The translations under genes and the position numbers were made by a program. 49,301 nucleotides of DNA from Desulfuromonas sp. (GTDB lineage Bacteria > Desulfobacterota > Desulfuromonadia > Desulfuromonadales > Desulfuromonadaceae). Every line of letters starts with the position of its first letter. The first letter of the stretch is position 1. The notes beneath the pieces were generated by a model. That model did not search any database, was not told where the DNA came from, and saw nothing but the letters and a program-made list of their open reading frames with translations. Shown here piece by piece: positions 1-9,705 of this stretch. Where the stretch lies: the NCBI GenBank assembly GCA_028685815.1, contig JAQUDG010000004.1, positions 1-49,301 on the forward strand, read 5' to 3'.

Positions 1-132
1 CCCACTTATTAAACCTGTCGCCTGATTAATAGCTAATCCACTCGGCAAGCCGTTTGCCGACCAAGTGAACGGCGCGGTGCCACCTGAAACAGTTACTAAC
101 TGACTATAAGCAATATTTACTCCACCATGCAT
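1..132 (-). other. Partial He_PIG-type (putative Ig) repeat fragment running off the left edge of the window
   Basis: Minus-strand translation of about 120..1 reads VNIAYSQLVTVSGGTAPFTWSANGLPSGLAINQATGLISG, the typical YSQ..TVSGGTAPFTWS..GLP.GL.I...TG.ISG pattern. Its frame differs from the adjacent GGDEF ORF; a stop lies at 138-136. Confidence 0.6.
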
Positions 133-1018
133 TATCTACGCGCTTAAGGGTCTTTTCAAGGGTCTGCTTATCTTCTACCGAAACAACACCGATGCTGGCA
201 GTCGCAACAAAGGGCAGATCAAAACAAACCAGTTGGCGCAACTTATTTAGCAACATATTAGCCACTTTAAGAGCGGATTTACGATCTGAATTAGAAAGCA
301 GGACCACAAAACGATCTTCTCTAACTTGACCGAGAATATCGGAACGGCGCATAGAAGAGCTAATGTTAGCAACAACTTCTTTTATCATAACGGCTGCAGC
401 CGCTTCACCAAAGACCGCTTCAAAGGTGGTGTAATAATCCACTTCAAGACTGAGGATGGAAAAAATGTTCTGATAGCGCAAATACCGGTGCCAGTCGCGC
501 TGGAGGGCATCATGCAATGATGCCGCATTCAGAACACTGCTCTGGCTGTTAGAATCGTGCTCAAAACTGAATGCACCTTTTTCGGATGCCATTACACTAG
601 AACAGTCATCTTCTATCCCAGATGCAGCTATACCAAGAATCCCAAGCACTCCGGCTTCTGAGATAATCTTTTTACACGTAAAATCCACACTGCCTTGCCC
701 TACCTTGGCGTTAAGACTGAATGTTTGTTTCTCAGCCCCTAAACTGTCCTCGCCCGAAGTGAGTAGATATTCATGCAAACTGCATCGTGTCTGGGTATCC
801 GGTGCAATATCACATATTTCGGGGCTCAACCCCACCTCCGTCAGGGTCTTGCCCTCAACGGCATCAGACGCTAACCCAGTTATCTGCGCTGCAGCTTCAT
901 TCCATATGCGTATATTTGCCTGAGCATCTGTAAAAAACACTGCCGTCGGAAGCGCCTCTACCAAATGGCGGTAGATTTCTGCACCAGTTTCATTTTTCTC
1001 TATCATTCCAGCACCCAT
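104..1018 (-). CDS. PAS + degenerate GGDEF domain protein, C-terminally truncated
   Basis: PAS-like N-terminus (ALPTAVFFTDAQANIRIWNEAAAQITG) and GGDEF-domain C-terminus (SILSLEVDYYTTFEAVFGEAAA...DILGQVREDRFVVLL...TASIGVV). It ends abruptly at ...KRVDNAWWSKYCL, where a GGDEF domain should continue. Confidence 0.75.
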   Translation of the reverse strand: MGAGMIEKNETGAEIYRHLVEALPTAVFFTDAQANIRIWNEAAAQITGLASDAVEGKTLTEVGLSPEICDIAPDTQTRCSLHEYLLTSGEDSLGAEKQTFSLNAKVGQGSVDFTCKKIISEAGVLGILGIAASGIEDDCSSVMASEKGAFSFEHDSNSQSSVLNAASLHDALQRDWHRYLRYQNIFSILSLEVDYYTTFEAVFGEAAAAVMIKEVVANISSSMRRSDILGQVREDRFVVLLSNSDRKSALKVANMLLNKLRQLVCFDLPFVATASIGVVSVEDKQTLEKTLKRVDNAWWSKYCL

Positions 1019-1091
1019 TCATGATTTAGTTTCAATCCATAACATCAGCCACAAAATCAGCTTATAATTAAAGTACAGTTTACCATCAAAG

Positions 1092-1691
1092 TCAAACAGC
1101 TTGCTTAAGATATGCCATTACCTGGGTTAGCGTTTGCGCACGGTGGCTAATACGGTTTTTTTCTGCGAGGGAGATCTCTGCCAAGCTCTTGCCCTGCTCA
1201 GGAAGCCAAAACAGAGGATCATAGCCAAAACCACTGCTGCCGCGAGGCTCGGTTAGTATCTGCCCTTCAAGCCGACCTTCAAAGATATGGCAATCTCCGC
1301 TCGGCGAGCATAAAGCCATGGCGCACACAAAAGCAGCACTACGCTGTGTTGCAGGCAGGCCACGCATATTTTCAAGTAAAAACGCATTATTCTCTGCATC
1401 GGTGGCTTCGGCATGGGCAAACCTCGCCGAGTAAATACCGGGGCGATCGCCCAAGGCGGCAACCACCAAGCCAGAATCATCCGCCAGACACAACTGACCA
1501 CTCTGGCGCGCAATCGACTCAGCTTTTTTACGCGCATTCTGCGCAAAAGTTAAACCATCCTCCACCGCCGGTATCCATTCAGGATGAGAATCCAGCCCCA
1601 CTATTTCCACATCGGCATCGTGTAATACCGCCGCTATTTCACGCAACTTACCCTGATTGGTCGTCGCCACAACTAAGCTTAGCATACCCAT
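1092..1691 (-). CDS. rdgB: XTP/dITP diphosphatase (RdgB/HAM1 family)
   Basis: LVVATTNQGKLREI, LADDSGLVVAALGDRPGIYSARFA, GFGYDPLFW; next to rph as in many genomes. Confidence 0.95.
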   Translation of the reverse strand: MGMLSLVVATTNQGKLREIAAVLHDADVEIVGLDSHPEWIPAVEDGLTFAQNARKKAESIARQSGQLCLADDSGLVVAALGDRPGIYSARFAHAEATDAENNAFLLENMRGLPATQRSAAFVCAMALCSPSGDCHIFEGRLEGQILTEPRGSSGFGYDPLFWLPEQGKSLAEISLAEKNRISHRAQTLTQVMAYLKQAV

Positions 1692-1700
1692 CTTAGGTGT

Positions 1701-2429
1701 TCACCCTTTGAGCACTTCTTGTTGCAACCAGTGCAACTCCGCGCACCCTTTAAGGGCTAGGTCTCGCATAGCGTCAAGCTCCTGCGCCTTGAAGGGACGA
1801 GTTTCAGCGGTACCCTGAACTTCGACAAACTCTCCAGCACCAGTGATAACGAAATTCATATCTACATCTGCGCGACTGTCTTCTTTGTAGTCCAAATCCA
1901 ACAGGGGCACTCCATCTACTATTCCAGCGCTGATCGCCGCAACTGAGCCTACAATGGGGTTTTTGTTTAGAACCCCTGTGGCCAATAGTGTGTTCACTGC
2001 TTGGTGCAAAGCTATATAAGCGCCAGTAATAGCAGCAGTTCGGGTCCCACCGTCGGCCTGCAGAACATCACAGTCAAGTTGGATGGTGCGTTCGCCCAGA
2101 AGCTCAAAGTCAATAACGCCGCGTAAAGCCCGGCCGATTAGACGCTGGATCTCGTGGGTTCTCCCTCCTATTTTCCCCTTGGTGGATTCACGCATATTAC
2201 GGCTATGGGTAGCCCGAGGTAGCATAGAATACTCAGCCGTAGCCCAGCCGCGTCCTTCCCCCCGCATAAAGGGAGGTACCCTCTCTTCAACAGAGGCATT
2301 ACATAATACCATCGTCATCCCAGAGCGGATGAGAACCGAACCCTCAGCGTGACTAGTAAAGCCAGTTTCGAAACTAACTTCACGCAGCTGATCGGCTGTG
2401 CGTCCGTCAGGGCGGGCATGTTCTTGCAT
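1701..2429 (-). CDS. rph: Ribonuclease PH (ORF extends to 2465; likely start is the [13 protein letters not shown] at 2429)
   Basis: [34 protein letters not shown]...[25 protein letters not shown]-like RBS upstream of 2429. Confidence 0.95.
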   Translation of the reverse strand: MQEHARPDGRTADQLREVSFETGFTSHAEGSVLIRSGMTMVLCNASVEERVPPFMRGEGRGWATAEYSMLPRATHSRNMRESTKGKIGGRTHEIQRLIGRALRGVIDFELLGERTIQLDCDVLQADGGTRTAAITGAYIALHQAVNTLLATGVLNKNPIVGSVAAISAGIVDGVPLLDLDYKEDSRADVDMNFVITGAGEFVEVQGTAETRPFKAQELDAMRDLALKGCAELHWLQQEVLKG

Positions 2430-2495
2430 ATTAAATTCTCCTTGAATTAATCTTTCGAAGCCCAAACACTTCCCACATAAATACTCACGTTGGGA

Positions 2496-3575
2496 CTACG
2501 GTTGGGGCAATGGTGCGGTCAATTCTCTATTGAAATTTTGCATGCCATTAATGAGCGCTGCGGCCAAACGTTGACGAGCATATTCTTCGGTTAGGTTTTC
2601 AGCATCTGCGACATTGCTCAGATAACCGAGCTCAATAAGGACGGTGGGTAAATCTCCGCCAGGTAGAGAGAGAAGATCGGTGCCCCCAATCTCACGTACC
2701 CTGAACCCAGCACTACGTAAAGCCCTGCGCAGATGTAGGGCCAGAGAGATGCTACTATCGGGGCGTAACACCTGCGCCGGATCACCTTCTCGTACATACA
2801 AATGGATCCCATGTTGGTTTGGATTCAGTGCTGCTTGAGCGTGTAGGATAAGAAAAAGATCGACCGGATTATCGCGCGCGACAGCTAGGCGGCCCCGAGA
2901 TTGCAAGGTATAATCTTCATTCCGGCTCAGGTAGACCGGTATGCCCAGCTGCATTTTTATCTGACGGCGCAAATCCAACGCCAGGCTCAAAACGAGATCC
3001 TTTTCCTTTACCCCCTGCAACCCAATCACCCCAACATCATCACCACCGTGCGCTGGATCAAGGGCGACGCCTCGCAACTGCTGGTGCGACTGGCTATGCT
3101 GCTTGCTGAGTAAAAAAGAAAAGAGTCGATCCTGCTCATTTTTAGCCTCGGAGCTAGGATTCTCACTTGTGCCCAAGTTGCGGTAGTAGATGCTAAATGG
3201 GAGCTGATCGGCAAGCTGGTTTAAGACAAACTGCTCCGAAACCCGCAGACGGCCATCAATAAAGCGCGCTGGAGCATCGAGCATTATATATTCAGAGCGG
3301 TATTTCATGTACGGCCCTCCCGGATACAGAGTTGCTTTACCTCCGGGAAGATTTATAGAATAGATGTGTTGTGTCGAGTGCCAATAACCAGAGAGCCTGA
3401 TAGCTGGGAGCACATCATCAAGCGCCAAATAAGCCGCACCCGCATAATTATATACTTCCCTGATCAGCTGCGGTTTTTGCCCCTGCACAGACAATTCTAC
3501 ATCTGCATCAGCATGCGCCGGCAACAAGAACAACAGGTAACATAACAAACATATACAGCGCATATAGTTCAACAT
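2496..3575 (-). CDS. N-acetylmuramoyl-L-alanine amidase (Amidase_3) with signal peptide
   Basis: Hydrophobic N-terminus; GVALDPAHGGDDVGVIG, LILHAQAA, TVLIELGYLSN motifs. Confidence 0.9.
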   Translation of the reverse strand: MLNYMRCICLLCYLLFLLPAHADADVELSVQGQKPQLIREVYNYAGAAYLALDDVLPAIRLSGYWHSTQHIYSINLPGGKATLYPGGPYMKYRSEYIMLDAPARFIDGRLRVSEQFVLNQLADQLPFSIYYRNLGTSENPSSEAKNEQDRLFSFLLSKQHSQSHQQLRGVALDPAHGGDDVGVIGLQGVKEKDLVLSLALDLRRQIKMQLGIPVYLSRNEDYTLQSRGRLAVARDNPVDLFLILHAQAALNPNQHGIHLYVREGDPAQVLRPDSSISLALHLRRALRSAGFRVREIGGTDLLSLPGGDLPTVLIELGYLSNVADAENLTEEYARQRLAAALINGMQNFNRELTAPLPQP

Positions 3576-3622
3576 ACGTCAGAGCAGTAAAATAAAGGAT
3601 AAATAGCTGAATTATTTAAAGG

Positions 3623-4714
3623 TCAGATCAAAGGTAGTCGCTGAACGTCTTTATATTCAAATATCTCAAGTAGTCTGCCAACAAGCTTTTCTTCTAGTTC
3701 GACCTGGGCCTGGCGCTCATCTGACACGCCCTTAATTTGGCCTCCGGCAATCATGCCATGCCCTCCGGCCGTCCCTATCCCCTCCACCAAGCGGCGGATA
3801 ACCCTACCGGCGAAAACATCCTCGCGATCAGTACGCAGGGACAAAACTTCTTCATCTCCGGTGCATCCCATACCAAGAACCAGCCCTATCCCTTCAGTGC
3901 GTAAAAGAAAATCGGCAATTTCTGCAACGGTATCGGAATGATCAATATTGTAGAGATTGAACACGAGAATATCGTTGTAGGTATGCGCGGACTGTAACGC
4001 CGTGTCGAAACTAGAAAAATAACTACGTGGCACCTTGGCCTGAGCAATGTCAAACAATATTCTATTATTGCTCAAGGACAAAAGCTCTAAATATGCATGC
4101 CGATCAGGTGCTACCCATTCACGCCCTAGATCCTGAGTTTCCGAGCGTATGGCATAAAACATGGCGGTTGCGAGCCTCGTGCTCAAGCGAATATTTTGTG
4201 CCTGCAGATATTCAAACAGTATAGTGGCACACGCTCCATATTCGGGACGGATATCGCAGAGCACATTCGGCATCTGCGATTCGTTGCGAATCGGATGATG
4301 ATCGATAACCACATCAAGAGTTTCCCCCGCCGCCATGCTGCTATTTCCCGTCCCCGGCTGGGCATCTACCATACACACAAGATCAAACTCATTCAGATCA
4401 AGCTCTTCAATGCGCCTAATTTGTATTTCAATTTTATCTATTAGGGTGCGATTTTCCCGCCGTCCCACTACTCCACCGCAGGCAATTACGGATTTGATCC
4501 CCCGTGTCATCTCGATGAGATAGCTTAAAGCATAGGCGCTAGCAAGAGCGTCAGGGTCGGGGTTATCGTGGGTGATAATCAAAATCCTATCTTCAGCGGT
4601 AATCTTATCCAGCAACTTATTACTGAAGTCTAAAGAGCGGCCTGTATCCAGCATAAAACCTCCATGTGCGGCACGGCGCTTGGACTTAAAGCCAACTTTA
4701 GCGTACACCACCAC
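3623..4714 (-). CDS. DHH/DHHA1 family phosphoesterase (NrnA-like); start may be the internal ATG at 4654
   Basis: IITHDNPDPDALASAYAL, VIDHHPI, C-terminal GTAGGHGMIAGGQI. Confidence 0.9.
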   Translation of the reverse strand: MVVYAKVGFKSKRRAAHGGFMLDTGRSLDFSNKLLDKITAEDRILIITHDNPDPDALASAYALSYLIEMTRGIKSVIACGGVVGRRENRTLIDKIEIQIRRIEELDLNEFDLVCMVDAQPGTGNSSMAAGETLDVVIDHHPIRNESQMPNVLCDIRPEYGACATILFEYLQAQNIRLSTRLATAMFYAIRSETQDLGREWVAPDRHAYLELLSLSNNRILFDIAQAKVPRSYFSSFDTALQSAHTYNDILVFNLYNIDHSDTVAEIADFLLRTEGIGLVLGMGCTGDEEVLSLRTDREDVFAGRVIRRLVEGIGTAGGHGMIAGGQIKGVSDERQAQVELEEKLVGRLLEIFEYKDVQRLPLI

Positions 4715-4944
4715 ATAAAATCAGCGCCCATCCAGCAGTGGAATAGCTCGAAATCAGCAGCCTTATGAGCCCATGGCGCGCCGCAGTAAATCCGCACCGC
4801 AAGACCGACACCCTACAGATAACGGATAAAAATGCAAAGACATTGACAATACATCAGCCTTGAATAGATTTCCAGCAAACACGGACTTAAGCTCTTTTAT
4901 GCCTTATTTACCCCTGTGCGTGAAGCACCTGAGAAAATATCATC

Positions 4945-5556
4945 TCAGGCATCGGCAGTAGGGCGAGAAAAGACACAACCGCAATAGTTTTGGCGGTAGA
5001 AGTTTTGCGCGGTTGAAATTTCTATGCTGCGTTTAAACCCATTCTGTTTTTTAAAATTTGCCGAATAAAATTCGATACCGCAGCGAGCGGCCAAGGCCAA
5101 CCCAAGGCGATTAATGCGCTCATGGCGTTTATGCGGTGAAATAGAGAGCACTGTGGTGAAGAGATCGTATCCATGTTCACGCGCATAGATTGCGGTACGC
5201 TGCAGGCGCAGGCGAAAACAGCGGTTGCACCGCCGCCCACGCTCCGGTTCAAGTTCCAGTCCGCGCACCTGCTCCATCCATTCTTCGGGCGCATATTCCC
5301 CCTCGAGACAGGGTATCCCCGCAACCTTATTGCACCAATGGAGCAATTCATCCCGCCGCTGAAGATATTCAGCCACGGGGTAAATGTTCGGATTGAAGAA
5401 ATAAATACTTATAGCGTAATCCAATGCAAGCCTCTCCACCACCGCAGTGCTGCATGGAGCGCAGCAGGCGTGTAAAAGCAGGCGCGGTTTTGCACGGTTT
5501 TCGGAGGGAGTGGCACGGTTAGATTTCGGAGCGGTAGGATGCACATATACCTCCAC
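4945..5556 (-). CDS. queH: Epoxyqueuosine reductase QueH family (DUF208); RBS GGAGG suggests a GTG start near 5544
   Basis: LLLHACCAPCSTAVVERL, RCNRCFRLRLQRTA, TTVLSISPHKRHERIN, SANFKKQNGFKRSIEIS, YRQNYCGCVFS. Confidence 0.9.
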   Translation of the reverse strand: MEVYVHPTAPKSNRATPSENRAKPRLLLHACCAPCSTAVVERLALDYAISIYFFNPNIYPVAEYLQRRDELLHWCNKVAGIPCLEGEYAPEEWMEQVRGLELEPERGRRCNRCFRLRLQRTAIYAREHGYDLFTTVLSISPHKRHERINRLGLALAARCGIEFYSANFKKQNGFKRSIEISTAQNFYRQNYCGCVFSRPTADA

Positions 5557-5612
5557 GTATGATTCTCTAATCTGGTTGCTCGCAGCGTGCTGCTACTGCT
5601 ATATTGCGCCGC

Positions 5613-6407
5613 ATGAAAGATATCCTTATTGCGGACGCGCATCTAAAATACGCTACCGATGAACACTATATCCACCTGCTTGAGTTTCTCAAACAGAACA
5701 TGGGCAAGATCCGCACCCTCGTCTTGCTTGGGGATATTTTTGAGTTCTGGGTGGGACACCGACACTGTGTGTATAGCGCATACATTCCGCTACTCGAGCA
5801 ACTCAGCCTGCTGCGCCAAAGTGGAACTAGCATCATCATGGTGGAAGGAAACCATGATTTCAACGTCGGTCCCTATTTTTCCCACACCTTGGGAGCTAAA
5901 ATCATCCCAAATGGTGACGTCGCCATGCTCGGCGAAACCAAGGTTTGGCTCGAACATGGCGATTTAATTAACCCCAAAAGAACCTACCGGTGGCTACGTA
6001 AACTGTTTCGCAGTCGTGGCGCAAGCATCCTGAGCTGGGTCCTTCACCCCGATCTTCTCTGGGGCATAGCTGAATATCTCGGAAACTGGAGTAAAAAACA
6101 GCGCACAAAGATAAGAACCAAGCAGGGCTTAAACCAGGAAGCAGGACAAGATACCGGGTATTCGCTGAGTGCGATCCCGCAAGAGCTCCTTCTCGCTCTT
6201 GCGACTATGCATTCTGCATCCGGATGCGACGCGCTGGTGTGTGGCCACTTCCATCACAGTTGGCATAAAAAAACTTCCCACACTGAGGCCCTAGTGGTGG
6301 GCGAGTGGAGAAAACATGGCACTTATGCCGAACACCAGGATGGAGAGTTTAAGCTAAAACAGTTTTATCCCCCTGCTACAACAGTGACGCAGGATCGACC
6401 TGAATAA
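5613..6407 (+). CDS. lpxH: UDP-2,3-diacylglucosamine diphosphatase-like metallophosphoesterase (LpxH family); ORF track start 5604
   Basis: ILIADAHL, LVLLGDIFEFWVG, GNHDFNVG, EHGDLIN, VCGHFHH motifs. Confidence 0.8.
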   Translation: MKDILIADAHLKYATDEHYIHLLEFLKQNMGKIRTLVLLGDIFEFWVGHRHCVYSAYIPLLEQLSLLRQSGTSIIMVEGNHDFNVGPYFSHTLGAKIIPNGDVAMLGETKVWLEHGDLINPKRTYRWLRKLFRSRGASILSWVLHPDLLWGIAEYLGNWSKKQRTKIRTKQGLNQEAGQDTGYSLSAIPQELLLALATMHSASGCDALVCGHFHHSWHKKTSHTEALVVGEWRKHGTYAEHQDGEFKLKQFYPPATTVTQDRPE

Positions 6408-7833
6408 CTTCTCTTTTTTGTGCGATCTGCTGTACTTCTTCAGGTTCAATATTTCCAACGACAATGATGGCTTGGCGCTGCGGATCGAGATATTTCCTTG
6501 CGACCCGGAGCACGTCTTCCGTCGTTACCGCACTTATATGCTCACGATAACGAGCCAGATAATCTTCTGGGTAACCAAAAAAATCATGCTCCATCGCCTG
6601 CATAACCAACCCATGCATATTTTCAAAGCGAAATACAAATGAGTTTATCTGACTCTGCTGAGCCAAAACCAGTTCAGCCTCACTGACCTCTTCAGCGCGC
6701 AGTGTTTGCATAATAGAGGCAAACAGCCCTACAACTTCGGGCACGGATTCCGTTTTGGTTTCACACCCAGCAATAAAAGCCCCTTGCAACAGACGCCCGA
6801 CGGAAAAATAGGAATAAACCGAGTACGCTAGACCCCGATTGGAGCGAATTTCTCGCATCAGGCGCGAGTTAAACCCACCGCCACCGAGAATATAATTCAT
6901 CACTTCCAGCGCGTATACATCCGGGTTATCCTTGATGATGCCGCGCTCAACAAGGCGCAGTGTAGTCTGAGCCAACGGGCGACTGGCAACAATGACCGGG
7001 CCATTCCCCTCCCCCTCCACAGGGGTGGAAAGTGCAGGCACCTGCGGAATTTCAGTATGTTTCTTCCAGCTGGAAAATCCGGTCTGGATCAAGTTTCGAG
7101 CTTCGTCGCTACCGACACAGCCTGAAATTGCCACGCGTAGATTTTTAGGGCCAAAGTAGCGCTGATGCAACTCGACCAGATCAGATTTTTTAATATTCTC
7201 CAGAGTTTTCAGAGACGGCTTGCGACCTAATGGGTGATTAGGATAGAGGTTCTCCAGCATGAGCATATCTGCTATGCCTGCGGGATTATCCACGCGCCGC
7301 CGCACCTGTTCCATGAGGCGTTGACGTGAGGTCTCAAGTCGAACTGGGTCAAAGCCTGGTTCTCGCACCAATTGCGCCAGCAATTCTAACCCTTTAGGAA
7401 GATCCTCCTGCAACATGGACAGGCGCAGGGTAGTAGTATAGGGGCCACTTGCAACCCTTAAATCGGTTGCCAGAGCGTTAAGGGTTGCATCAAAATCCTG
7501 TGCGCTAATCTGCTTGGTGCCCCCTGACTCAAGAGCAGCAGCAAACAGATCAAGAAGTCCCACATTGGTGGCATCCTCCACGCTGCGCCCTATCCCAAAC
7601 ATCAGCGTGATATCAACCAGCGGCAATTCCTGATCTAGCGCATGGTAAATCTGGATACCGTTCTCCAGCGTGATCTTGTTGGGGGTGCGTAACTCCCAGT
7701 GCAACTCTTCAAAGGTCAGGGCGTCAGGACGCGTGGGCTGTCCATTCCCCTGCCCCCAGGCCAGAGTACCGCTCCATATCAAGAGCGACAGACTAATTAT
7801 CAGTGGCGTAATCTTCCTATAATCAATGCGCAT
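6376..7833 (-). CDS. M16 family peptidase-like protein, non-catalytic subunit type
   Basis: M16 fold signatures (IILGGGGFNSRLMREIRSNRGLAYSVYSYF). No HxxEH motif found in the N-terminal domain. Confidence 0.88.
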   Translation of the reverse strand: MRIDYRKITPLIISLSLLIWSGTLAWGQGNGQPTRPDALTFEELHWELRTPNKITLENGIQIYHALDQELPLVDITLMFGIGRSVEDATNVGLLDLFAAALESGGTKQISAQDFDATLNALATDLRVASGPYTTTLRLSMLQEDLPKGLELLAQLVREPGFDPVRLETSRQRLMEQVRRRVDNPAGIADMLMLENLYPNHPLGRKPSLKTLENIKKSDLVELHQRYFGPKNLRVAISGCVGSDEARNLIQTGFSSWKKHTEIPQVPALSTPVEGEGNGPVIVASRPLAQTTLRLVERGIIKDNPDVYALEVMNYILGGGGFNSRLMREIRSNRGLAYSVYSYFSVGRLLQGAFIAGCETKTESVPEVVGLFASIMQTLRAEEVSEAELVLAQQSQINSFVFRFENMHGLVMQAMEHDFFGYPEDYLARYREHISAVTTEDVLRVARKYLDPQRQAIIVVGNIEPEEVQQIAQKREVIQVDPASLL

Positions 7834-9448
7834 GTTCTTCTCCCATCACCTCAGAGCCGGAGTTTGTGCCCTGAACCAACCCTTGCTTTGCTGGACTTTT
7901 CAACGTAACTACACTGCGATTTTCAGCATTGAGCCAGTCCGCAGCGGCGCTTTTTACCTCGGCGGCAGTTATGCTCTGCAAGATCTCGTCGTAATCCAGC
8001 AGATATTTCCAACTCCCGCTAACAATCTCAAAATGGGTCAACATGGAGGCCAGTCCCTGATTGGAGCGTAACCGCCGCATCCGATCAGCACGTAGGCGTT
8101 TGCGTGCATGTTCAAGTTCTGCGGCGGTGACTCCTGTACTTTTTATCTCTTCGAGTTGCGCATATAGTGCCTGCTCCACCTCTGCACAGGTGTGAGGATG
8201 ACGCGGTGTGGCACCCACAACAAACAAATTGGGATACCGTGCCCCTGGAGCGCTGTAAACCGATACTGCGCTCGCCAGTTGCTGCTCCAATACCAAAGCA
8301 CGGTGCAGTCGCGATGAAGATCCACGCCCGAGAATTACGCCCAAGAGGTCAAAGGCGTAGTCATCCCGGTGCGGAATAGTTGGCTTGTGATACCCAACCA
8401 GAAGTTGCGGATTGGCATGAAAAACCACCTCAGCACGGCGTTCGCCGTTTTGCGCAGGTTCCACCGCGCTCACTTCAGGCACTTTCACCCCAGCGGTGAT
8501 ATCTCCAAAATATTGCTCAATCAGTGCTTTAGCCTGTAGTGCATCAATATCACCAACTAGGGCAATGACTGTATTGCTGGGCATATAATATTGTTCCATA
8601 AACTTACGAGTCTGTTCCTTGGAAAGCGAATGGATGTCAGACGTCCAGCCAATGATCGGATGACGATACGGGTGCACCCTAAATGCTGTAGCCAGCAGGG
8701 TTTCATACATCATGCCGGAGGGGTTGGTTTCATAAGAGCGCCGTCTCTCTTCAAGCACAACCTCTTTTTCGGTGTAAAATTCACGCAACACCGTGTCTTT
8801 CATCCGATCAGCTTCCATGGAAATCCAAAGCTCTAGTTTGTTTGCCGGCAGTGAAACCAGATAAGCAGTGAGATCCTTACTGGTAAAAGCATTGTACCCA
8901 ACCCCGCCATGCCGGGCATAAATCTGGGCTGATTCATCTTTTACCAGCAATTCTCGATGCTCAACTTGCAATTCCTTCAGGGACGCATGCAGTGACTGCA
9001 GTTGCTCTTTGGCACAAGAATCATCCTTTTCACACGTTTTGATGGCTAAGACCATTTCATCAATACGTTGCAGAAAATCCCGCTCGCTGGAATAATTCTT
9101 TGTGCCTATCGTCGTTGTCCCTTTAAAGCGCATATGTTCCAGCAGATGAGCTATGCCACGATTATTTTCCTGCTCGTTGACCGCTCCCACCCCTACAGTT
9201 ATAAATGCGGTAAATGTCGGTACATCATGGCGTGGCGCCACTAAAAGGGTGAGTCCGTTATCCAGATGATACTCAACCACCTTGTTTTCCAACCCTTCGG
9301 CCTGAAGCGCAGTAGTGCCACAAAACAAGGAAGTTGACACGGTAAAGGCGGTAAGAATCGCAACAAAACTACCCAAACTCATATTCCTGAGCCACATAAA
9401 TTGATACATAAAATCCTGAACCCTCCAAGATCGAAACAATAATTTCAT
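7823..9448 (-). CDS. M16 family zinc peptidase (catalytic), with signal/anchor sequence
   Basis: HLDNGLTLLVAPRHDVPT, AHLLEHMRFKGT (HxxEH), RGSSSRLHRALV. Confidence 0.93.
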   Translation of the reverse strand: MKLLFRSWRVQDFMYQFMWLRNMSLGSFVAILTAFTVSTSLFCGTTALQAEGLENKVVEYHLDNGLTLLVAPRHDVPTFTAFITVGVGAVNEQENNRGIAHLLEHMRFKGTTTIGTKNYSSERDFLQRIDEMVLAIKTCEKDDSCAKEQLQSLHASLKELQVEHRELLVKDESAQIYARHGGVGYNAFTSKDLTAYLVSLPANKLELWISMEADRMKDTVLREFYTEKEVVLEERRRSYETNPSGMMYETLLATAFRVHPYRHPIIGWTSDIHSLSKEQTRKFMEQYYMPSNTVIALVGDIDALQAKALIEQYFGDITAGVKVPEVSAVEPAQNGERRAEVVFHANPQLLVGYHKPTIPHRDDYAFDLLGVILGRGSSSRLHRALVLEQQLASAVSVYSAPGARYPNLFVVGATPRHPHTCAEVEQALYAQLEEIKSTGVTAAELEHARKRLRADRMRRLRSNQGLASMLTHFEIVSGSWKYLLDYDEILQSITAAEVKSAAADWLNAENRSVVTLKSPAKQGLVQGTNSGSEVMGEEHAH

Positions 9449-9705
9449 CCAGTTTTAAATTTTCAGCGAACTCACTTTAGCTGAACGGTTTGACCCATAA
9501 TAGCGTTTAATTAATGACCCACTTGCTGCGCGAAGCAGCATAGCATTTTACCACCTGCGAGTTCCAAAGAAACAATCTAAGATTTGGTTGTAATTATTTT
9601 TTCTGTGCGTATCATCGAAGATTGCTTTTTCTACTTACGGCTAAAGGCGTACACAGGTCTATTCATTTCGTTCCCTTTAATATCTCCCTCTGGCGTGACT
9701 GATTT

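Noticed and set aside
4928-4949. CCTGAG...CTCAGG inverted repeat at the queH stop codon
   Set aside because: 6-bp stem with a 10-nt loop and no T-run on the minus strand; too weak for a terminator.
9524-9540. TGCTGC-GCGAA-GCAGCA hairpin upstream of the M16 operon
   Set aside because: Short 6-bp stem without a T-run and only one copy noticed; not enough for a REP element or terminator call.
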